From contig JAFYPY010000172.1 in NCBI GenBank assembly GCA_017547345.1, positions 1-6,710 on the forward strand: 6,710 nucleotides of DNA, given 5' to 3'. The stretch comes from Bacillota bacterium (GTDB taxonomy: Bacteria > Bacillota_A > Clostridia > Peptostreptococcales > Anaerovoracaceae). A model generated the notes under the pieces. The model was given only the letters and a program-made list of their open reading frames with translations, had not been told where the DNA came from and did no database searches. A program made the translations under genes and the position numbers. Of the stretch, positions 1-5,639 are shown in pieces (positions within the stretch are counted from its first letter, which is position 1; each line of letters opens with the position of its first letter).

Positions 1-414
1 AATAAATGGGAAAAGATTGAAAATCTTTCTGTAGAAGAACTTACAACTATTGAAGGTATTGGAGAGGTTATGGCTTCTAGCTTTAGGGCATACTTTGACG
101 ATGAAGACAACCAAAAAAACGTGAAGGATCTTCTTGCTGAACTAAATTTAGACGAGACTGTAGTAGAAACAGGAACAGGACTTGCAGGCATGACCTTTGT
201 TATAACGGGAAGTTTAAATCATTTTGAAAATAGAGAAGTTCTTAAGGAGCAGATTGAAAAGGCAGGTGGGAAAGTATCTGGTTCGGTAAGTGCTAAAACT
301 AGTTACTTGATAAATAACGATGTTACATCTTCTTCAGGGAAAAACAAGAAGGCTAAAGAACTTGGAATTCCAATCATTGATGAAGAGAAAATAATAGAAA
401 TGCTTGAAATCTAA
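1..414 (+). CDS. ligA: NAD-dependent DNA ligase LigA, C-terminal part (5' truncated by window)
   Basis: The reading frame is open from base 1 and ends at TAA 412-414, giving 137 visible residues of a protein normally near 660-670 aa. LigA seals nicks in duplex DNA using NAD+ during replication and repair. The first 30 or so residues are the end of the helix-hairpin-helix region (the 'IEGIGEVMASSF' stretch with its GIG hairpin). A BRCT domain follows over about residues 60-137, with the family pattern LAGMTFVITGSL, IEKAGGKV, SVSAKTSYLI, KAKELGIPII. The loop before KAKELG (NNDVTSSSGKNK) is longer and more polar than in many LigA proteins and resembles clostridial versions from memory. The adenylation and OB domains lie outside the window. 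No terminator separates it from the SRP RNA, whose promoter sits inside the last codons of this gene. Confidence 0.93.
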   Translation, partial: NKWEKIENLSVEELTTIEGIGEVMASSFRAYFDDEDNQKNVKDLLAELNLDETVVETGTGLAGMTFVITGSLNHFENREVLKEQIEKAGGKVSGSVSAKTSYLINNDVTSSSGKNKKAKELGIPIIDEEKIIEMLEI

Positions 415-432
415 AGAAAAAAAGACTATAAT
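404..432 (+). promoter_or_regulatory. Sigma-A type promoter for the SRP RNA
   Basis: TTGAAA at 404-409 and a perfect TATAAT at 427-432 are separated by exactly 17 bp, close to the housekeeping sigma consensus. The -35 hexamer lies within the last codons of ligA. The expected transcription start is around 438-440, just before the 5' arm of the SRP RNA duplex. The strength suits an abundant stable RNA, and read-through could also feed dnaX. Seen by inspection; the start site is inferred. Confidence 0.75.
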
Positions 433-444
433 AGATAGGTAATT

Positions 445-604
445 AAATTGCCCTTAGAGAGCTTCGCCTGGCATGGTTTGGGTCCTGCGCAATGGGATGC
501 CGTGAACCTTGTCAGGTCCGGAAGGAAGCAGCAATAAGCGGAAGTTCTTATGTGCCGCAGTAAAGCCTTCTCCAGCGCCACGCGTTGCTCTCTAAGGGCA
601 ATTT
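445..604 (+). ncRNA. ffs: Signal recognition particle RNA (bacterial small type, 4.5S-like)
   Basis: This is the RNA core of SRP, which binds Ffh and targets nascent membrane and secreted proteins to the translocon. The diagnostic helix-8 core is at 511-533 (GTCAGGTCCGGAAGGAAGCAGC), with the GGAA tetraloop at 520-523 closed by TCC/GGA. CTGCG 485-489 pairs with CGCAG 556-560. The outermost helix is a perfect 18-bp pairing of 445-462 with 587-604, continued inward by 465-467/582-584 and 469-472/577-580, so the whole molecule folds as a rod. At roughly 150 nt it is longer than E. coli 4.5S but far shorter than the roughly 270-nt Bacillus scRNA, and I see no room for an Alu domain. Mature ends are uncertain; 450-599 is an alternative. 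Its place just before dnaX matches the Firmicute gene order. Confidence 0.95.
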
Positions 605-606
605 TT
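587..606 (+). terminator. 3' arm of SRP RNA outer stem plus U tract; possible weak terminator or processing site
   Basis: The 3' arm 587-604 pairs perfectly with 445-462 and runs into TTTTT at 602-606. This could act as an intrinsic terminator, but the arms are about 125 nt apart and three of the five Ts are used in pairing, so termination may be partial. Because dnaX begins at 624 with no promoter I can see in between, some read-through is expected. An 18-bp perfect duplex is also a plausible RNase III substrate; the B. subtilis scRNA is processed by RNase III. Confidence 0.4.
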
Positions 607-623
607 ATAAAGGAGCAATATAT

Positions 624-2168
624 ATGTATACTGCATTATACAGGACCTGCAGACCTGAAACTTTTCAGGAGATACTAGGGCAGGAACATATAGTAAAAAT
701 ATTAAAAAATCAGGTAGAATCGCAGTCTTTAAGCCATGCGTATTTATTTTGTGGAACTCGAGGTACCGGTAAGACTACTACTGCAAGAATACTCGCAAAA
801 GCAGTAAACTGCCTTGCTGAAGAAGGTAAACCTTGTGGAGTTTGTTCACATTGCAAAGCGATTAAAGAAGGACAGTTTTTAGATGTAATAGAAATCGATG
901 CTGCTTCTAATAATGGTGTAGAGAATATAAGAGAACTGAGAGAAAGTGTCAAGTATCCGCCTGCAATAGGAACCAAGAAGGTTTATATTATAGACGAAGT
1001 TCATATGCTTTCTACAGGTGCTTTTAATGCTTTGCTAAAGACACTTGAAGAACCACCTGAGCATGTAATGTTTATACTTGCGACGACGGAACCACAGAAA
1101 CTGCCGCCTACTATACTTTCAAGATGTATGCGTCTTGACTTTAGACGAGTGTCACAAAAGGTGATAGCAGACAATATGAAAAATATTTGTCAGGGTCGAG
1201 GTGTGACGGTTACTGAAGATGCTGTAAGACTCTTGGCTAACAGTGCAGATGGATCTGTTAGAGATGGTCTTAGCATTTTGGATCAAGTTTTGGCCGGCGG
1301 AGACAAAGTCATAGACAGGGAGAAAGTTTTAGAATATGTTGGAACTATCGGAGAAGATTTCTTTATAGATCTAACTGAACTTGTTTCCCTTAAAAAAACA
1401 GCGGAAGCCCTTGTCCTTTTGAATGATGTTTTACAGGAAGGCAAAGATGTAAAACAACTTATGAAGGATTGGGTTAGCCACTATAGAAGTTTACTCATCA
1501 CAAAGTTTGTCAAGGATGCAGAGGATATGCTTAATATGTCCTCTGAAAATATAAATAAGGTTAGGGAGCAAAGCAAACAGATAGGGCTGGATGAAATAGA
1601 TTTTGCCGTTACAAAGCTTTCTAAGACTATCAACGATGCTAGATGGTCAACTAACCCTAGAGTTCTTTTTGAACTTGCAATTGTTTCTATTGCAGCGGGT
1701 GAAGAACATGAAGAAACAGTCATAAGAAAGAAACCTATAGTAACTGCTTCCAGTACCGAAACCGAAAAACAAACAAATATGCTTGCCAAAAGCTCATTAC
1801 AAAAGTCGGTAGTTGGAAACAAACCAGAACTTCAAAGTTTTTCGAAAAATAATGACGAATTGTGGAATGGCATTTTTGAAGACGGGGAAGCAAGCGACGG
1901 TAGCTATAACCTTATAAAATTAGGAACAAAACTGGCGCATATATCAGAAGATACATTTACAATTGTTGCCAATGGTACCTTTACTCAAGGTTATGTAGAA
2001 CAAAAGAAAGCGGACCTTGAAAGGTTTATGACAGAAAAGACTGGCAAAAGATTAAAGCTAATTTGTAAGCTTCAGGGGCAAGTAGAACCCGAGAAGGAAA
2101 TAGATAATACGAGAGAGTTGGCAGAACAAGCAGAAGAACTCCTCGGCATTAAAATTGATATTGAATAG
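624..2168 (+). CDS. dnaX: DNA polymerase III subunit gamma/tau (clamp loader ATPase DnaX)
   Basis: This 514-aa protein is the AAA+ ATPase of the clamp loader, which places the beta sliding clamp on primed DNA. The N-terminus reads [20 protein letters not shown]. Walker A is GTRGTGKT (44-51). A zinc module uses C63, C71, C74 and C77. Walker B is DEVH (124-127), sensor 1 is ATTE (153-156), the SRC arginine-finger motif is 166-168, and the sensor-2 arginine is near R213 in [12 protein letters not shown]. Domain III spans about 245-360. A polar linker (about 361-405) leads to a short tau-specific tail, so it is somewhat shorter than B. subtilis DnaX (563 aa). The ATG at 624 has AAAGGAG at 609-615 with 8-nt spacing; the in-frame ATG at 585 lies within the SRP RNA and is rejected. 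I see no convincing programmed frameshift. It heads the dnaX-ybaB-recR set. Confidence 0.96.
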   Translation: MYTALYRTCRPETFQEILGQEHIVKILKNQVESQSLSHAYLFCGTRGTGKTTTARILAKAVNCLAEEGKPCGVCSHCKAIKEGQFLDVIEIDAASNNGVENIRELRESVKYPPAIGTKKVYIIDEVHMLSTGAFNALLKTLEEPPEHVMFILATTEPQKLPPTILSRCMRLDFRRVSQKVIADNMKNICQGRGVTVTEDAVRLLANSADGSVRDGLSILDQVLAGGDKVIDREKVLEYVGTIGEDFFIDLTELVSLKKTAEALVLLNDVLQEGKDVKQLMKDWVSHYRSLLITKFVKDAEDMLNMSSENINKVREQSKQIGLDEIDFAVTKLSKTINDARWSTNPRVLFELAIVSIAAGEEHEETVIRKKPIVTASSTETEKQTNMLAKSSLQKSVVGNKPELQSFSKNNDELWNGIFEDGEASDGSYNLIKLGTKLAHISEDTFTIVANGTFTQGYVEQKKADLERFMTEKTGKRLKLICKLQGQVEPEKEIDNTRELAEQAEELLGIKIDIE

Positions 2169-2187
2169 TTTTAGGAGGATAAAGATT

Positions 2188-2541
2188 ATGGGAAGAGGAA
2201 TGAGAGCAGGCAAGAGACCTTCCGGAGGTGGAATGGGAAGCATGCAGAAACAGATGCAGCAGATGCAGGCTATGCAGAGGAAGATGGAAGCTATGCAGGC
2301 TGAAATCGACAAAAAAGAAGTAGAAACAACAGCTGGTGGTGGAGCAGTCACAGCGACTATTAATGGAAAAAAAGAAATTGTTAAACTTGACTTAAAGCCT
2401 GAAGTAGTTGATCCTGATGATATCGAAATGTTACAGGACTTAATCATCGTTGCTATAAATGAGGGATTACGTCAGATTGATGAAATTCAAAATGCAGAAA
2501 TGAGCAAACTAACAGGAGGACTTGGAATTCCAGGTCTATAA
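2188..2541 (+). CDS. YbaB/EbfC family nucleoid-associated protein
   Basis: This 117-aa protein belongs to the YbaB/EbfC family of small dimeric DNA-binding proteins, called YaaK in B. subtilis. Family hallmarks are the Met/Gln-rich N-terminal helix (about residues 16-40), a short beta region ending [20 protein letters not shown], the [14 protein letters not shown] motif (about 71-84), and a C-terminus ending in GIPGL. The ATG at 2188 has AGGAGG at 2173-2178 with 9-nt spacing; the upstream ATG at 2155 overlaps dnaX and has no such site. The first 15 residues (Gly/Arg/Met-rich, basic) extend beyond what I recall for YaaK and might contact DNA. It lies 19 nt after dnaX and 14 nt before recR, so co-transcription is likely. 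The exact role in the cell is not settled even for the family. Confidence 0.93.
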   Translation: MGRGMRAGKRPSGGGMGSMQKQMQQMQAMQRKMEAMQAEIDKKEVETTAGGGAVTATINGKKEIVKLDLKPEVVDPDDIEMLQDLIIVAINEGLRQIDEIQNAEMSKLTGGLGIPGL

Positions 2542-2555
2542 AATAGAGGAACAGT

Positions 2556-3155
2556 ATGAAACAATACCCTAAACCACTTGCAAAATTAATAGGCGAACTG
2601 TCAAAGTTACCGGGAATTGGTTATAAGACCGCGCAGAGACTGGCATTTCATATTTTGGCATTAGATGATGAAGAAGCTTCAGGTCTTGCAGAAGCAATTA
2701 TATATGCAAAAAAAGAAATGAAATATTGCAGTGTATGTGGAAACTTGACGGATCAAGACCCCTGTGTAATATGCTCAGATTATGCAAGGAGAAGAGATCT
2801 TATCTGTGTAGTGGAGAGTCCTAAAGACGTAGCTGCAATGGAAAGGATAAAGGACTTTAATGGTCTATATCATGTTTTGCACGGAGTAATTTCGCCGATG
2901 GAGGGGATTGGTCCTGAAGATATTAACTTAAAGTCACTTATACAGAGACTTCAGCAGGAAGATGTAAAAGAGTTGATTGTGGCAACAAATCCTAATATTG
3001 AAGGTGAGGCTACAGCTATGTATATAGCAAGGCTTATAAAACCGTCTGGAATAAAGGTTTCAAGAATTGCACATGGGCTTCCTGTGGGTGGTGACCTTGA
3101 ATACGCAGACGAAGTGACACTTCTAAAAGCGATGGAAGGTAGACGAGAACTATAA
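2556..3155 (+). CDS. recR: Recombination mediator protein RecR
   Basis: RecR (199 aa, full family length) works with RecO and RecF to load RecA onto single-stranded DNA during gap repair. Features in order: an N-terminal helix-hairpin-helix with [17 protein letters not shown] (18-34); a C4 zinc finger with C58, C61, C70 and C73; a Toprim domain from about 81 to 175 beginning [17 protein letters not shown] with E87 as the conserved acidic residue; the segment [16 protein letters not shown] (105-120); and the C-terminal signature [17 protein letters not shown] (174-190) followed by EGRR. All key residues are present. The start has GAGGA at 2546-2550, 5 nt from the ATG. It is the last gene of the dnaX unit, followed at once by the hairpin terminator at 3163-3200. 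Confidence 0.97.
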   Translation: MKQYPKPLAKLIGELSKLPGIGYKTAQRLAFHILALDDEEASGLAEAIIYAKKEMKYCSVCGNLTDQDPCVICSDYARRRDLICVVESPKDVAAMERIKDFNGLYHVLHGVISPMEGIGPEDINLKSLIQRLQQEDVKELIVATNPNIEGEATAMYIARLIKPSGIKVSRIAHGLPVGGDLEYADEVTLLKAMEGRREL

Positions 3156-3162
3156 TGATTAT

Positions 3163-3200
3163 AAAAAATTATCTCTCTAAGATTAGAGAGATAATTTTTT
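3163..3200. terminator. Bidirectional intrinsic terminator between recR and the DUF2508 gene
   Basis: AATTATCTCTCTA (3167-3179) pairs perfectly with TAGAGAGATAATT (3184-3196) across the 4-nt loop AGAT, and flanking A and T runs extend the stem to about 17 bp. On the plus strand it ends in a T run (3195-3202) and terminates the dnaX-ybaB-recR transcript. On the minus strand the six As at 3163-3168 give the U tract for the opposing DUF2508 gene. The stop codon and last codons of that gene lie inside one arm of the stem. Confidence 0.88.
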
Positions 3201-3407
3201 TTCTTTAGCCAACTGGATGAGATATGAGTATTTTGCCCTAGCGGCTAAGAGATTATAGGAGGCATAATCGATTGCCCTATCGTCTGTAATTTCATTAAAT
3301 TTCTTAGTTGCTAAATCAAGTTCGTATCGTGCAGTGTCGATATATTCGTGTAGCTGTGCTTCTTCAGAATAGTTTTGCTTCAAAGCGTTGGAGCCTTTAA
3401 TATTCAA
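3183..3407 (-). CDS. DUF2508 (YaaL-like) small protein, function unknown
   Basis: A 74-aa acidic/basic helical protein with no signal peptide or membrane segment. The pattern LHEYIDTARYELDLATKKF, ITDDRAIDYASYNLLAARAKYSYLI and a C-terminal AKEK matches the DUF2508/YaaL family as I know it, which typically sits right after recR in Firmicutes; the position between recR and bofA supports this. Unlike B. subtilis yaaL, it is on the strand opposite to recR and bofA. The start is TTG at 3407-3405, supported by a GAAAGGTG ribosome binding site (3423-3416) at 8-nt spacing. An in-frame ATG-TAA pair lies immediately upstream of the TTG. The stop TAA (3185-3183) is inside the shared terminator hairpin. 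No function can be assigned; the family call is from memory of its residue pattern and context. Confidence 0.8.
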   Translation of the reverse strand: MNIKGSNALKQNYSEEAQLHEYIDTARYELDLATKKFNEITDDRAIDYASYNLLAARAKYSYLIQLAKEKKLSL

Positions 3408-3436
3408 TTACATCACACCTTTCTGTCTTGTCTAAT

Positions 3437-3464
3437 TCTATTTTATTCCAAAGTCACATATTTT
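3437..3464 (+). promoter_or_regulatory. Candidate sigma-E-like promoter for bofA (weak)
   Basis: TCTATTT at 3437-3443 and CATATTTT at 3457-3464, 13 bp apart, partly resemble the sporulation sigma-E pattern (KMATATT, 13-15 bp, CATACA-T). bofA is under sigma-E in B. subtilis. I see no good sigma-A promoter in this 80-bp divergent gap. The match is imperfect in AT-rich DNA and could be chance. Confidence 0.25.
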
Positions 3465-3487
3465 ATACAGAAGATGGAGGGAAAGAT

Positions 3488-3748
3488 ATGGGACTTGATT
3501 TAAGTATTTATATTACATATATTGGTATGATTATTATGGTTTTTGTATTTGGCAAACTTTTTTTATGGCCGTTAAAAAATATACTAAGATATGTTTTGAA
3601 TATTGTGGCAGGGGGAATATTACTATTGCTGATAAATTATTTTGGACAAAGCATAGATTTGTTTATACCATTTAATATCCTAAATGCATGTATTACAGGG
3701 ATTTTAGGTCTTCCGGGAGTAGTTATGCTATTGCTTTTGACTACTTGA
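3488..3748 (+). CDS. bofA: BofA family protein (pro-sigma-K processing inhibitor)
   Basis: This 86-aa membrane protein matches BofA, which in Bacillus holds the SpoIVFB protease inactive in the outer forespore membrane until a signal arrives from the forespore. Two hydrophobic segments are visible (about residues 7-27 and 34-52), separated by the PLKNILR loop. The conserved C-terminal half reads IPFNILNACITGILGLPGVVMLLLL (60-84), with the family's N-x-x-x-x-x-x-T-G-x-LG-x-PG pattern. The ATG at 3488 is preceded by GGAGG at 3476-3480 with 7-nt spacing; the ATG at 3428 has no such support. Neighbours match the B. subtilis order recR-yaaL-bofA. The -35 element of the arginase promoter lies in its last codons, and no terminator follows, so read-through into the arginase is possible. 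SpoIVFB and SpoIVFA are not in the window. Confidence 0.9.
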   Translation: MGLDLSIYITYIGMIIMVFVFGKLFLWPLKNILRYVLNIVAGGILLLLINYFGQSIDLFIPFNILNACITGILGLPGVVMLLLLTT

Positions 3749-3765
3749 TTTTTTTATGGTATAAT
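3737..3765 (+). promoter_or_regulatory. Strong sigma-A promoter for the arginase gene
   Basis: TTGACT at 3737-3742 and TATAAT at 3760-3765 have an exact 17-bp spacer. The -35 hexamer is formed by the last coding codons of bofA. The start is expected near 3771-3773, giving a leader of about 44 nt. A small dyad GCAC-N5-GTGC (3767-3779) overlaps the predicted start and could be an operator or leader hairpin. Confidence 0.8.
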
Positions 3766-3815
3766 TGCACAAATCGTGCGTGATTAATATGATTACAATA
3801 AAAGGAGAAACTAAG

Positions 3816-4703
3816 ATGAAAAGAGTAGACTTAATCGGCGTTCAGATGGACCTTGGTGCAGGTACACGTGGCGTTAATATGGGCCCTGCTGCAATTAGAT
3901 ATGCAGGTGTTAAGAAGGACATCGAAGATTTGGGTTATGATGTTGTTGATAAGGGTGACCTAATCCCTAAAATGGAAGGGGAAACATCCGAAAAACTAAG
4001 ATTCTTTGAGCAAGTAAATGACGTTAATAAGAAACTGTATGAAGAAACATTAAAGTCTCATGAAGACGGTGCTTTCCCTATTATCTTAGGCGGAGACCAT
4101 AGTGTAGCTGCTGGTAGTATTTCTGCTACAGCTCAGCATTTCAAGAATATCGGCGTTATTTGGGTAGATGCTCACGGCGACTGGAATAATGATGAATCAT
4201 CTCCTTCTGGCAACATGCACGGAATGCCATTCTCAGCAGTATGCGGAGCAGGCCCTGCTGTAATGGTAGATTTTGGACAGGAACCAGTTTATGTAAATAC
4301 TAAGAATGCTGTACAGATTGCAGGTAGAGACATTGACCCAATGGAAAGAATCAGAATGAGAGAGCATGGTGTAACTGTATTCTCCATCGCTGATATCGAC
4401 AGAATGGGTATGCCGGCAGTAATCGAAGAGGCAATTAGAATTGCTTCTGATGGAACTGAAGGTATCCATGTAAGCTTTGATATCGACTCTGTAACTCCTG
4501 AAGCAGCTCCAGGAACAGGCACAATCGTACATAGCGGACTTACTTTGAGAGAAGCTTTCTATTTAGTGGAAACACTTTGCACAAGTGGTAAGGTATTAGC
4601 TCTTGATATGGTAGAAGTTAATCCAATGCTAGACATCAAGAATATGACTGGCGAACTTGCTAAGGAATTGATTCTTTCTATGTTAGGAAAGGTTGTATAC
4701 TAA
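3816..4703 (+). CDS. rocF: Arginase (RocF-like ureohydrolase)
   Basis: This 295-aa cytoplasmic enzyme should hydrolyse L-arginine to L-ornithine and urea at a binuclear manganese centre. The six metal ligands are visible: H95 in GGDHS, D118/H120/D122 in DAHGDWN, and D222/D224 in SFDID. The arginase-type substrate segment SPSGNMHGMP (129-138) favours arginase over agmatinase or formiminoglutamase. MDLGAGTRGVNMGPAAIRYA (11-30), GRDIDPMER (170-178) and DMVEVNPMLD with E267 (264-273) are family landmarks. Length equals B. subtilis RocF. Unusual are T227 where the family usually has Asp (SVTP rather than xxDP) and the GTIVHSG stretch (235-241) where GTPVVGG is typical. The ATG at 3816 has GGAG at 3804-3807; the ATG at 3765 overlaps the -10 box and is rejected. 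The codons avoid ATA completely (0 of 22 Ile), suggesting strong expression. Transcribed alone between its promoter and the terminator at 4718. Confidence 0.9.
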   Translation: MKRVDLIGVQMDLGAGTRGVNMGPAAIRYAGVKKDIEDLGYDVVDKGDLIPKMEGETSEKLRFFEQVNDVNKKLYEETLKSHEDGAFPIILGGDHSVAAGSISATAQHFKNIGVIWVDAHGDWNNDESSPSGNMHGMPFSAVCGAGPAVMVDFGQEPVYVNTKNAVQIAGRDIDPMERIRMREHGVTVFSIADIDRMGMPAVIEEAIRIASDGTEGIHVSFDIDSVTPEAAPGTGTIVHSGLTLREAFYLVETLCTSGKVLALDMVEVNPMLDIKNMTGELAKELILSMLGKVVY

Positions 4704-4717
4704 TTTATAGGAAATAT

Positions 4718-4752
4718 AAAAGAGATGGATTTTAAATCCATCTCTTTTTTTT
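4718..4752. terminator. Intrinsic terminator after the arginase, shared with the convergent YitT gene
   Basis: AAAAGAGATGGA (4718-4729) pairs with TCCATCTCTTTT (4737-4748) across a TTTTAAA loop (inner AT pairs could shorten the loop), followed by eight Ts at 4745-4752. The plus-strand U tract is strong. On the minus strand the U tract is shorter (from the four As at 4718-4721 and then A/T mix), so it may also terminate the YitT unit, whose stop at 4751-4753 touches the hairpin. Confidence 0.9.
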
Positions 4753-5632
4753 AGTAAGGTTTTTTGTAGAATCTGCCGTTAATCTGTTCTGTATTAATTA
4801 CGTTAATGAAAGCCTTTGGATCGATTTCTTTTATTGCAGCAATTACTACATCTACTTGCTCTCTGCCAATTACTGAGTAAAGGATGTTTCTTGGGGCACC
4901 TTCAAAACAGCCTGTGGCTTCTATTAAAGTAGCGTCATGCTTAGTTATTTCTCTTATTCTTCCATAGACGGCTCCTGGTAAATCTGTGATTATGAGAAGC
5001 GTATCCTTTTGGTAGCGTTTGAACATCATTTGGATTACCTGGGTGCTTGTGTACTGATAAATAATTGAATATAAAGCTTTATCAAAACCGAATAACAAGC
5101 CTGCAGTAACTAGTATTACGACATTTCCGGCAAAAATATAGTTCCAAGCATCGATGCCCTTTCTCTCGGAAAAATAAATGGATATGAAATCAGTACCACC
5201 ACCGCTTGCTTCAAATAATAAGCATATGCTAATTGCAACACTTCCTAAGATACCGCCAAAGATTGCAATAAGCAATGTATCATAGGTGATAGTGAAAGAA
5301 GGGAAAAAATCTGTTAACACACCAGATAAAGCAACTACATAAAATGAATACAATGTGAACTTAACGCTTATGAACTTTAGGCCTATGAAGGCAGGAATTA
5401 AATTCAAAGGAAGGTAGAGGGCTGAATAAGGAATATGGAAATCAAAAACCAACTCTACAATTCTTTGAATTAGAACTGTTAAACCACTAAAGCCTCCAGG
5501 GTACAGTCCACCGGTTTGAACAAAGCTTTTCAAATTAAAGGCCATAATACACGATGCTAGTGTTAAAGCTAAAAGTGTTTTTAGTTCTTTTTTGATGTTA
5601 AAATTTTTTTCTTTTGACATGTCTAGTACCAT
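4751..5632 (-). CDS. YitT family membrane protein (DUF161 plus C-terminal DUF2179)
   Basis: A 293-aa integral membrane protein of the YitT family, whose transport role is not established. The membrane part (about 15-195) has five or six hydrophobic segments (about 18-36, 71-86, 92-110, 118-140, 165-183). It has the family glycine motifs GGLYPGGFSGL (41-51) and ASGGGTDFI (142-150). From about 206 to 288 a soluble alpha/beta DUF2179 domain follows (LLIITDLPGAVYGRIREIT, then GAPRNILYSVIGREQVDVVIAAI). Starts at residue 1 (5632) or Met5 (5620) are both possible; neither has a clear ribosome binding site. The upstream YbaK-like gene ends only 7 nt before residue 1, so translational coupling is likely. 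The two genes form one minus-strand unit. I cannot infer the substrate. Confidence 0.9.
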   Translation of the reverse strand: MVLDMSKEKNFNIKKELKTLLALTLASCIMAFNLKSFVQTGGLYPGGFSGLTVLIQRIVELVFDFHIPYSALYLPLNLIPAFIGLKFISVKFTLYSFYVVALSGVLTDFFPSFTITYDTLLIAIFGGILGSVAISICLLFEASGGGTDFISIYFSERKGIDAWNYIFAGNVVILVTAGLLFGFDKALYSIIYQYTSTQVIQMMFKRYQKDTLLIITDLPGAVYGRIREITKHDATLIEATGCFEGAPRNILYSVIGREQVDVVIAAIKEIDPKAFINVINTEQINGRFYKKPY

Positions 5633-5639
5633 TTTATTC

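Noticed and set aside
585..623. Upstream in-frame ATG for dnaX, adding 13 residues
   Set aside because: It lies inside the SRP RNA 3' arm, has no ribosome binding site, and the extra residues do not fit the DnaX N-terminus; the ATG at 624 has AAAGGAG at good spacing.
710..976. Minus-strand open frame opposite dnaX
   Set aside because: It is a shadow of the strongly conserved DnaX ATPase region, with no ribosome binding site or recognisable domain.
1387..1400. Run of seven As in dnaX as a possible programmed frameshift site
   Set aside because: In frame it reads CTT AAA AAA ACA, which does not fit the X_XXY_YYZ slippery pattern, I see no stimulatory Shine-Dalgarno or stem-loop, and it falls inside domain III rather than at its end. 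Transcriptional slippage cannot be excluded.
2058..2447. Minus-strand open frame with hydrophobic, Cys/Ile-rich product opposite ybaB
   Set aside because: The composition is just the reverse reading of the Met/Gln-rich repeats; no ribosome binding site, and it overlaps two well-supported genes.
361..2532. Twelve-base identity CTTGGAATTCCA in ligA (361) and ybaB (2521)
   Set aside because: Both copies encode Leu-Gly-Ile-Pro in unrelated proteins and the identity does not extend, so chance is the simplest explanation.
3428..3487. Earlier in-frame start for bofA adding 20 residues
   Set aside because: No ribosome binding site; the added residues overlap the likely promoter, while the ATG at 3488 has GGAGG and gives the family length.
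4233..4532. Two overlapping minus-strand open frames opposite the arginase
   Set aside because: They are shadows of the arginase coding sequence with no initiation signals or family pattern.
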